Positions 44,511 to 54,013 of a stretch of DNA of 64,000 nucleotides are shown in pieces. Where the stretch lies: assembly GCA_029448655.1 (NCBI GenBank), contig JACCLO010000003.1, positions 434,001 to 498,000 of the forward strand. Direction: 5' to 3'. Numbering within the stretch: the first letter of the stretch is position 1; each line of letters starts with the position of its first letter. A program made the position numbers and the translations under genes. A model generated the notes under the pieces. It did no database searches and was not told the origin of the DNA. It was given only the letters and a program-made list of their open reading frames with translations. Source of the stretch: Wolfiporia cocos (Eukaryota; Basidiomycota; Agaricomycetes; Polyporales; Phaeolaceae).

Positions 44511-47500
44511 TCTTTGGTAGTCCGTGTTGTGTATATACTTTATCTACGAATATGTTGGCCCATCCTTCGGCCGATAGTTTAGTCGTTGTTGGTACAGCTA
44601 TATAGTCCTTTGACTTCATGTCTACCACTACAATGATTGCGTCGCGACCCTTGGAAGTGGGGAGTCCCGTGATCATGTCGACGGAAATGTTCTCCCAGTT
44701 GTGTGCTGGAGTTGGGTTCGGGTTGAGTGGAGCCGCGCGTTTGGATCGGTCCGGCTTAGCGGCCTGGCACTTGATACACGCCTTGACGTACTGGCGGATG
44801 TCTGAACGCATCTTGGGCCACCAGTAGTGTCGGTGTATGGCAGTGTATGTGTTTTCGGTGCCAGAGTGTCCCGCTGAGACGGTATCGTGGAATGAAGAAA
44901 TGGTTTTTCCGATTAATTCTTCGTCCCGAGGGATAATTAACCTCCCCCTCCTATATCGCAGACCGTCCTCGGTCGTTTCCCCTACTTCTACTCCTTCCTT
45001 TCCATCGTAGAGAGCGGCTTCCGCTTTGACCCTCTCTTTTACTTCGTCGTGGGTGATACCCTTGACTACAGTATAGAATGAGGATCGCAGCCTTTCTTGG
45101 ACGAAGAGGTGTGGCTTCAGGACGACTTGCCCTTCAAGGTGATCCTTGTCGTTTCCGTGGTCACTTCTTCGGGAAAGCCCATCGGCCCTTCCATTGGTCT
45201 TCCCGGGGATGTGCATGAGCTGTAGGTCATACTCGGCGAGTTCCGTCATCCACCGGGCTTGTCGCGGATTAATTTTCTGCGGGGTCTTAAAGTACTCTAA
45301 GTTCTTATGGTCCGTTAGTACTTCTACAGGGTGTTTGCCACCCATTACGAAATGCGGCCATTCATCGAGTGCGCGCATGATGGCGAGGAGTTCTCTGTCG
45401 TAGATCTCGTAGTTCCGTTCTGCCGGTAGCATCGTCTTACTTTGGTAGGCGATGGGTTTCCAGACGCCGTCCTGTTTCTGCATGAGGCAGGCTCCAGTTG
45501 CAAAGTCTGAAGAGTCTGCCTCGATGCGGAAAGGGTCGTCGTCGTTTGGTATCCCTAACACGGGTGCTTCGATAAATATTTTCTTTAACTTATTGAAACA
45601 CTCCTGTTCCGCTGTACCCCACTGCCAAGGCGTGTCCTTGGTTAGGTTTATCAGTGGGCGTGCTACCGTGGAGAACTTAGGAATGAATCTCCGGTAGAAG
45701 TTTGCGAATCCTATGAAGGACTGCACTTCTTTCTTGTTCCGAGGTGCGGGCCATTCAGCTACTGCCGCCACCTTCGCGGGATCCATACGGATTTCCCCGT
45801 GAGAGATTATATGTCCCAAGTATTCTACTTCCGACTTCATGAACTCGCATTTCTCTGGTTTACAGGTTAGCTTATTTTGACGGAGAACGAGCAGAACCTT
45901 GCGCAGGATCTCTTTATGTTCTGCCTCGGTCTCCGTAAAAACAAGTATGTCGTCTAAATATACAATGACCTTTCCAGTCATTATCAGGTCTTGGAAGATG
46001 TCGTTCATCAAAGTCTGGAACGTGCCCGGTGCGTTGCACATTCCGAAGAACATCACTAATGGCTCGTATAGCCCTCTATTAGTGATGAAGGCGGCTTTTT
46101 CTTCGTCGCCTTCTTTGATTCTGACGTTCGTGTATCCCCAACGAATGTAAAAGTACTTAGCTCGTTTTAACTTGTTGAGCAGCTCCGTGATCAGAGGGAG
46201 CGGGTACCAGTTCTTGGTCATCTGGTTCAGCTTCCGATAGTCCTGAATGGGTCTCAGTTTCCCATCCTTCTTCTTGACGAAGAAGAATGGTGCCCCCCAT
46301 GGTGACTTGGATGGTCGTATGCGTCCAGTTCGCAGCTGTTCTTCTAGAAAATCGTCTAACGCCTCTTGTTCTCGTGGTGATAGGGCATAGATCTTGCCGG
46401 CGTAGGGTTCGGAGTTCGGTAGGAGTTCTATGGCGTGATCCCACGGTCGTCTTTCGGGGAGTTGGTCGAATTCCGTTTCCTTAAACACGTCTTCAAATTC
46501 GTGTAAGTACTTGGGGACCACCTCTTCGAAAGTCTTGGCTTCCGTGGTTTTGCCGGTGGCGATGGCAATCTCGGTTGCCTTCGTCGCGCGGACTTGCTCA
46601 GCGATGTTGGCCCGGCACTCTTCCCTATTCCGTATCCAAGCGTCAGCGAAGATGTAATAAATATGATCACCATCCTCGATCTGCTCGTGTTCGCAGTCGC
46701 AGGTGAAGGTGATTTGGCGTTTCTTCCAGTCGATGGTGGGATTGTGGTCCTCCAACCAATCGAAGCTGAGGAATATGTCGGCCGAGCTCAGCTCGGTGAC
46801 GTGGAACTTGCGCGTTTCCAAATGCATGTCGATCTGCATCTGGAGTTCGACATAGTGCGTCATCTTGCCCGCAGCGTTGGTACTACCGTCAGCGTTGTAC
46901 AGTTTGACAGGTTGGTCTAGTGGGAGTTGCTCGAGTTTGTGTTCCTCTACGTAGGCACGACTGATGACCGATCCCGTTGAACCGGAGTCTATCAGTGCCT
47001 TTGTGAAGAGGGCGCGTCCGTCAGGGCAGTGGAGGGTGATCGGTACTTCGATCTGCCTTCCCCGTTTTCCCGTCTGGATTACCACTACATTCCCTCTGAG
47101 TTTCTCACCAGTAGAGCCGAACCCCTGTGTTCCGCGTCTGGTTTCCCTAATGCTTTTTACTATGCGCGTGTCTGGCGTCATATTGCATTTGAGTATAAAT
47201 TGGGCAATTCTGTCCCCGTACTCGACCTGATAATCTGTTCCGGTCTGATTATTCAGTATGACTTTTAGCCGGCCGGTGTAGTCTTCGTCGACTACCCCGG
47301 CCTCCACGTCGACTCCCTTCAAGGCGAGTCCGGATCGTGGAGCTATGCGGCCGTATACACCGGGTGGCATTCGGATCATTATGCCGGTATCCACGGTGAT
47401 ACGTTTCCCATTTGGTATAACGACTTCCTCCGCAGAGTGAAGGTCGTAACCCGCTGCTCCTTTGCTTTTGCGCTCAGGGGGGATTGCCCGCGGGTGGTCT

Positions 47501-49485
47501 AGGTATATGTCGAGCGTGACAGCCTTCTTCTTGGCTCGTTGATGCCGCATTTTCTTTTCCGTCTTTTTCTGGACTGTAGGCTTAGATGCGTCTGCCATCT
47601 GCACATCTGAGTCTACAACCGGGTCCACGTCCATTGGCACATAGTTTACATTAATAGAGGAATTAAGCACGGTTTTATCCTCCCGCCAAGCTCCGGTGGG
47701 AGGCTCCTCTGAGGCTGTTACAAACGAATCGTCGGAGCATGTTGAAGCTCCGTCGTCGTCACCAGGCGCCAAATCTACAGAACGTGGTACAGATATATAA
47801 TCAAATATCGGGGCCCCGGTTCCTAGCCCATATAGTCCATCCACCGGTTCTTTACCCTCCGTGGCAGAGTCGGAGATAGAGACATTTACTGGTTCCTCGA
47901 CCTCCAGAACTGAAAATTCATTATTAGAGAGGGGACGTACCTGAGTGAATCCGGCTTCCTTCGCAGCCTCCGGATTTTCCTTGGCCCATGCGGCCACCAT
48001 TCGCACGAAGTCCTCCTGGGATACTTCCCCAAGGACTTTTTCTGCGGGTGGGCCTTCGACGGCCTGGCGGGTGCGCGCCGGTTGTGAGGGTCCGGCACCG
48101 GTGTTCCCTCCACTGGTAGCTGCTCGGGGCTTCCAGTTGGGTTGGTGCCAGACGGGCTTGTTGCAGCCCTTCCCTGGTGCCTCTGCTTGTGTCTTGCTGC
48201 AAGAGTGGCACTTCCTCTTGAGCAAGTTGGCCCGTTCTTCTGCGATGGGCTCGGACCGCGTGGTTCCCGATGACGATGTTGCCAGACGACCTTTTCCCTT
48301 GTCGGCGACGCCTTTACCCGTGTCACGACCGTGGCGCAGCTTTTCCTCGTCGCGGAGACGACGCATCGCATTGTCCGTACGGAGGATAGCTTGTTTCCAA
48401 GATTCGTAGTCTTCCGGAATCTGGACATTGTATCCCCGTTGCGATTTGTCGTTTACCGTGGCGGCGACGAAGGCGGAGTGCACTGCCGTGTAGATTTCCT
48501 TCAGGATGGCAGAGGTGACCCAGCGATGGACTATCTGGTTCTCCTTGTCATACTTTGCCTCCGAAAGAAGTCTTTCCAGCTCCTGGAAGTACTCCTCGCC
48601 TTTGCCGATGGTCATACTGAGTTTTTCTGCGGCAACCGCCGACTTCTTTTCCAAGTCGGGGTCGTCGAATTTCTGGTGTAGCTCCCAAATGAAGCGTAAG
48701 CAACTCATATGCCATTGTCCGTCACGGTAATGTTCCCGTGTGAAAGCCGTTACCCATGAGTCTACCTTTGGTCCCCGTATCAACGAGATGGCCGTGCCGA
48801 TTTTCTTGCTGTCTGTGAAGAGCAGCGGCCGGTTGTCGTCGATGTACAGTTTTAGGCGCATTACCCAGGCGATGAAGTTCTCGCCGGTGAAGGGTTCGGG
48901 TTCGCGCACCTTGGACTTGTACCGGGGGTCGGGCTGCGGCTCTGGGAGCATGGAGTAGGCGTCCCATTGCGAGCTAGCCGGTTTCTCGGGCCGCCACATC
49001 GATGCCCGTGTTCCCTGAAGAGGCGCGGCTCTCCAGGTGTTCGCGTGCATGTTTGCGGGGGGAGCCGACGGAGGGATCGGAGCTGCTGCCATAGCCGAGT
49101 AGGGAACCTGGGGTGTGATGACCGGGGGGGTGTAGCCTGGTAGGAAGGGGTTCGTCTGCCGGGTGCCCGCGTTCGAGGCCGGACGGGTTGCCGAATTCAC
49201 CGGGGGGGGAGATCCCATGTGGACGGACCTCACCCAATTTTCGACCGGCCGGAAATGTTCTTCCGGAACCGATGGTACTGACCGACGGGGGGCGGAGTGC
49301 TGGCTGTGTAACGAGGCCGCATCTCCTGCCGCGATTGCATCTGCCTGGAGACGTTGTGCCTCCCGCAGGAATCGTGCTCCCATGTCGGCGTTCCATACAC
49401 CGGTTTGAACCATTGTAGCCGCTACCGTCTGACACCGAAAACCAAAGTCCGCCGTTGTTGGGTTGGGGGGGAACGCCCATTGCAT
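44467..49485 (-). pseudogene. Gypsy Gag-dUTPase-Pol polyprotein, truncated by frameshift
   Basis: This is a 1,672-codon frame. Gag spans about 1-530 with a short Cys cluster CHSCSK near 425. A dUTPase domain (about 655-795) has all five motifs: AAGYDLHSAE, PRSGLALKG, GVVDEDYTGRLKV, YGDRIAQFIL and RGTQGFGSTG. The aspartic protease has DSGSTG near 833. The reverse transcriptase shows LRPIQDYRKLN, FGMCNAPGTFQ and VYLDDILVF (near 1177). RNase H has RIEADSSDFATGA and YDRELLAI. The integrase zinc finger (HRHYWWPKM, CIKCQAAKP) and the first catalytic Asp (SVDMITGLP) follow. Two defects are present: RT motif A lacks the segment with its catalytic Asp (reads YFYIRWGY), and the frame shifts after GLPKK near 44515, losing the second integrase Asp. 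Confidence 0.93.
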
Positions 49486-49524
49486 AGCCAGGGGGGAGTC
49501 GATGTGGGCTAAGGGACTTGCCCC

Positions 49525-49866
49525 TCAGATGGTGTTGGATTGCTGGGCTACGCGGAGTGTGTGGTCCAACCGTTCGATGCCGGGGCCTTGGTCCTCGACC
49601 GATCCTCCCAGGACTAATGAGCGGGCGGGGCGATGCTCTCCGATGGTTTCCGTATGTACCAGGGCGACTTCTACGTTAGGTCGGGGGGCGTGTATGCTGT
49701 CTGCCACCGACAGGAGTGCAAAATCGTCCGGGAGACCATGCACCTGGTAGTTCACCCACTGCCCTGGGCGGAACGGGTCGATGGAGCGGGGAAGCGGGAT
49801 GTCGGCTGGGGTTGGTACCTCGAGGCGCGGGTTGCGGATGTAGTCGAGGTCGTGTGGGGAAGCCAT
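49525..49866 (-). CDS. Gypsy 5' open reading frame (N-terminal Gag part), 113 residues
   Basis: The frame starts at 49866 (MASPHDLDYIRNPRLEVPTP) and ends with TGA at 49525. It is in the same frame as the large polyprotein, whose first ATG is 13 codons further on, so the two are separated by one stop codon only. It has no recognised domain. The stop could be a real readthrough site or a nonsense mutation in this copy. Confidence 0.5.
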   Translation of the reverse strand: MASPHDLDYIRNPRLEVPTPADIPLPRSIDPFRPGQWVNYQVHGLPDDFALLSVADSIHAPRPNVEVALVHTETIGEHRPARSLVLGGSVEDQGPGIERLDHTLRVAQQSNTI

Positions 49867-50606
49867 TGTAACGTAATGAAGGTGTATGTAGAGTCGCGAA
49901 AAACAGCGCTACCCGCCCACTGTGGATCAGCCTATAGCTGCGATCGGGGTGGTAACTAGAAACTGTTTCTCCACTCTATTCAGAGACCACCTCTTTTCGG
50001 AGGTGCGCCAAGAAACGCCAAGGGGTTTTCAGCCCAAGGCCGGCAAGTAATCTCTGCCTCCGAAACCTCGTCCAGTCCCGAAGCTAATTCGGGATACCGG
50101 GGGCACGGGATCTAAACCCTTGGAATGGAGGGTCTAAAAGTTATCGTACTGGGCCAAGTGGCCGTATGGACAGGCTGTGTCGCGCCTCTTCAGCCGCCTG
50201 GTGGGGCGCTGGGTTGTATAGTAACGGGGGGGCGGTAATGCCCGTATAGTCGGCGCGGTAATGCGCGTAAATAGGTGCCCAGTGCCTCTGTAATCTGCCG
50301 TAGGGCCCCTTAACGCCTTTGATTATTTCGCGTCGGGTACACGTCTACTACGGTGGGGATATAACCCAAAGCCTTTACGTCGCGTTGCACGACGGCGGCC
50401 CAGTAGCTTAGAAGCAACGGTAGGAGAGGTCCCCTACACGCTGTTCACGAGTGTATGCCCCCAGAACCCAGTCCCTTGTCCCTGGGATACGGGAGGATAA
50501 GAGTTTATACACCCAAATCGACCGAAGTCAATTCGAGGGCGAATGAACAATGCACTTTGCCCCTAGTGCGCCGGGGTTGTTCTGGAATGAACTCAGAACG
50601 GGGTGG

Positions 50607-50618
50607 AGACTCGTCTTA
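50607..50618 (-). promoter_or_regulatory. Putative self-priming primer-binding site
   Basis: Directly after the 5' LTR the sense strand reads T then AAGACGAGTCT. These 11 nt are the exact reverse complement of AGACTCGTCTT, which lies 32 nt downstream of the TATA box inside the LTR and is therefore the likely RNA 5' end. No TGG-starting tRNA complement is present. This is the arrangement known from Tf1 of fission yeast and the Tf1/sushi group, in which the RNA primes its own reverse transcription. Confidence 0.7.
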
Positions 50619-50989
50619 TGACACAAGCGCTAGCTTAAGCAACTACTCAGGGGAATATTACTCGCGTGAAAGCGTATTCTTAGTCTGAGGCTACTCAAGG
50701 CAACAAAGGCCAAGACGAGTCTGGGGTGCTCCCTGCTCGTCTGGCTGGTATATATGCTCGTAGGTTGTTTGTACATGTTTGGCTACTGTACAGTATTACG
50801 TAAGCTAATAGACCGTTTAGAGTATGATAAACCCTATTGTAGGTGTAGAGCCACAACAAGGGTGTCTGGGGTCTGTGTAAGCACGTGTGGGGTGTTCGGG
50901 GTCCTTGCACGTGATGCATAGGCGGGCGCTTAGATAAGATAAGGGCTGTTCCTAGTCGCAAGCTAGTTGGAGAAAATCGGCTTGTGACA
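50619..50989 (-). repeat. 5' LTR of gypsy element
   Basis: This is a 371-bp LTR. On the sense (minus) strand a TATATA lies at 50754-50749 and a predicted RNA start AGACTCGTCTT at 50722, 32 nt downstream. That would give a U3 of about 267 nt and an R-U5 of about 104 nt. Confidence 0.93.
50749..50754 (-). promoter_or_regulatory. TATA box in the gypsy 5' LTR
   Basis: Sense-strand TATATA lies 32 nt upstream of the predicted transcript start. The same sequence is present in the LTR at 62041. Confidence 0.55.
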
Positions 50990-51172
50990 GCTGGCTTCTG
51001 AATCGAGTTTCGCCGTGGAGGCAAGAAAGGGCCACCTGGTGCTCGCAATGTGTGGTCCGCGTGCGCCGTCCACAGTCTTCTTGTCGTTTCTGTCCTTTTC
51101 CGGTAATTTGATCGATTCCAGTATGTGCAGCAGCGTCGAATTACAGCCATTTCGGATGAAATGACATGACGC
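50990..51172 (-). pseudogene. FunK1 pseudogene fragment upstream of the gypsy insertion
   Basis: The frame reading LHILESIKLPEKDRN and AKLDSEAS runs into the gypsy LTR. If the element and one target copy are removed, it continues in the same frame into the stretch at 42842 and downward, which leads to the kinase N-lobe. The upstream side is cut by the 470-bp solo LTR at 51173. Further N-terminal exons were not identified. Confidence 0.6.
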
Positions 51173-51642
51173 TGTTGGAGCGCACAATCTGTCGCGCCGA
51201 CACTGCGCGGCCCCGCCCGCATCAAGGACCGACTTAGTACGTTTATAGTGTCTGTGCCTTTCACATTCCGGATCGATACGTTTTTTGTGGCGTCCCTTAG
51301 CTACCGTAGTCCTTATCTGGTTACTCAGCTGCCCACTACTGTTTTACCGCCTTTCCGTTTCGTCCCGCACGTTTCGCTGGCACCGTAGAGTACTTATACC
51401 GCTGCCTGCATCCGCTGACCCTCAGTCTTGCACTCTTGCCCGAGCGCACCGTACTGAGGGTAAGCACAATACCATTACGTCGCACTATGTTCGTTACATT
51501 GATTGCACTCCTGTATTTAGACATACGTCGTCTACCTACAGGTACAGATATATTAGTCTTGCACTCTTGCCCGAGCGCACCGTACTGAGGACATACGTCG
51601 TCTACCTACAGGTATTCGCCGTAACACGCACGCGCTCTCATA
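51173..51642 (+). mobile_element. Solo LTR, 470-bp family, reference copy
   Basis: It starts TGTTGGAGCGCAC and ends CGCGCTCTCATA. It is flanked by GACGC at 51168-51172 and 51643-51647, a 5-bp target duplication. It is almost identical to the two copies at 14.8-18.4 kb. A 62-codon frame inside it recurs unchanged in all copies but is simply LTR sequence. No internal retroelement part is attached. Confidence 0.85.
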
Positions 51643-51647
51643 GACGC

Positions 51648-54013
51648 GTTTTTCAGGACCACGTTCACGGAAAGGAAATTTCCCGTTTTGGTCGATTTTG
51701 CGGTGCAGGTGGTGCGGCCTGGCAGGCCTGTGGGTAGAGAAGGTTTGCAGTCATAGAAAGCGCCCGTTGGAACCAATCAGGACACTCCGTTGACCGCTGG
51801 AAAGGGAAATATTGTGGGCACCTTCCGGAGCTGTACATGTGGAACTTGCCCACCTACCAGTCCTGCTCACAGATTAGGGAATCGTGAGCGTCTGGCCAAC
51901 CAGTAGTATCTCGTATGAGCAGGTGAGTTGAACTCGGGGACGCTGCTGCTGCTGCGTCCAACGCAGACTGCATCGACTCGTACCGGAGGCATCTTGTCAT
52001 CAGTCATCGAGCACACAAAGTACAAATACTTAACTAACGAGCGATGGGTAGGAGTTGGATTCCTTCGCACTCTCTGCTTGGACACGTCATAATCCACATG
52101 ATCCATTAAATCGATCATGTTTCCTGCGACACCGATGAATCGATGATACGCCATCCTGCTTGCAGGTTGAGTTCACGGAGTCGTGTCAATGATGCGCCAT
52201 TGAACTGCGCACGAGGCGCTGCTTGGTGTGCCACACATGAAGCTTTGAAGCTTTGAGGTCCCATGAAGTGAACTGTACGTTACGCTCTCCGGCACGGCTT
52301 CCCTGGTGTATTGCGAGCATCGCGCGTGTTCCAGATGCTCATTGGAATCCAAAGCACCGAGTGGAACACCTGCCTCTTTCAGTGACTCAACACCTATCAG
52401 TGTAAAACAGGTCAGATGCTGACCGGCACTCTGTGAGTCACTCTCACCAAGGCAAGGACACGAGCCTGGCGATCTGATGACTTGAAGTTCCCCTGGCTGA
52501 GTTTTACGGTGTCTGTGTTATTGTTCCATATCTCGAACAAACCGCCTCATTATCTGAGTCACATCAGGGATGTATTGTTCTTGCGGCAGTCGCTTAGTTT
52601 ACGCCATTACCGGTGCTATGCAGGTTGCACGGATTCTGCGGCATGCTCAGGAGACCAGTGAGAGGCGCCGCCGCACTTGACACTGGCTGTGACGTTGCCT
52701 CATGAAGCCAGCTCTCTCATGCAAAGAGACCATCGATGTAGCCGTCGCTATTCATCAAAACCAATCGCGCCACTTGTTCTTAACAGTGGAAGTCTAGATC
52801 CGAATTGCTACGCCGCAGGGCTAGCGGCAGTGCATTCGGAAAGACGCAGCGCCGAGAAGCTACGATGCCTCGTTTGTGATCATCGCATTCAATCACGCTT
52901 CTGTGTCGAAGATCCGAGAATGTGTAAGCGCGGCTATTGTGCTTACGTTTGTGGGTCCACGCGAAAAAAAGGGTGCAGAAGCTGAAGCGCTGCGCTGAAG
53001 TGCGGCAATGAGCCATATCGCCACATGTTACTAATATGGGCAGACATAGTGAATTCGTGGCATTATAAGGGAAGCATCTCCCTTCGCAGATGGAAGAATA
53101 TTGTAGGCAGGGCCTTAGTTTCAGCAGAAAAATCCGAATGAGGGAGAGAGAGACAATAGTCTATAATTACGTAATCGTTCGTTTTTAGAAAGCTACGGCG
53201 GTAGCCTCGCAGCATATCGGGCGATTTTAGCTTAGTGTGATGTGTTTGTATCCTGATTGTCTCTTCTGTTGCACGCACAATGATGGTTGCATGAGTCCGC
53301 CACATGCCCCGAGATGCTTGTGCTCTTTGGGGGCGAGCTCCTTCAATTAGGACGCGTATCTCTTACATATGAGACGCCGCGCGCACGCATGGACACTGTA
53401 CGATTCTAATGACACTGTGATAGGTCAGAGCACATCAGCACGGCGCTCAGAGTAGACAGACGCCCACCTGTCCCAGTGCGACGGAAGAGCGATCGATCTG
53501 AGCACCGGGGTGGCGTCTGCCAATAAAGGTTTAGTGTGGCACCGTCTACTCGACGCTCGTTTACTCAGTCATGCAGCAACGTCTTGGTACCTATTGGAGG
53601 CCTCAAGGAACCTGATCCCTACATCTGCAACTAGAGGCACCCGATTTGTTTCTCACGGCGAACAAGTGCTGTTCTTGGATTGCGCAGAGTTGTGCGGCAC
53701 CAGCCGGTGGATACGCCACACAACGCAGGAGCGTAGTAACTGCATAAAGGATTTCTAGACCAGCTCAACAGCGCATAATCATTCTAGATACACGAGTGAG
53801 TCGTGCGTGAAGTGCGGCAGCCGGGAATCTGACTCCGATCACTTTCTTGGAACAGCCTCGCTCGGACATTCAGCTGTTCCAGAGCCATTGTGCCCCACTT
53901 TTCGTGAACCAGACTAAATTGGCCGTTCATTGTTGCTGGAACACGTGGCAACATCTCTGTACGCATATATATAGACGCTACCCGGGCCACATCGGTACGC
54001 ACTTACATTCACG
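51648..54013. other. 2.4-kb stretch without a confident gene
   Basis: On the minus strand at 51665-52154 two frames (MAYHRFIGVAGNMIDLMDHV and YFPFQRSTECPDWFQRALSM) look protein-like and may be 5' exons of the broken FunK1 gene or of an unrelated gene. I could not assign them. The right end is the promoter of the intact FunK1 gene; TATATATA lies near 53966. Confidence 0.35.

Larger units (their letters stand above)
42848..50989 (-). mobile_element. Complete Ty3/gypsy chromovirus-type LTR retrotransposon, 8,142 bp
   Basis: The element reads on the minus strand. Its 371-bp LTRs lie at 50619-50989 (5') and 42848-43218 (3'). Both have TG...CA ends (TGTCACAAGCC to GCTTGTGTCA), and the element is flanked by the 5-bp duplication GCTGG at 42843-42847 and 50990-50994. 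The LTRs differ at two positions that I could find, so the insertion is recent. The inner region carries a 113-codon 5' frame, then a 1,672-codon Gag-dUTPase-protease-RT-RNaseH-integrase frame, and after a frameshift the integrase C-terminal half with a chromodomain. It inserted into a FunK1 kinase gene. Confidence 0.97.
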
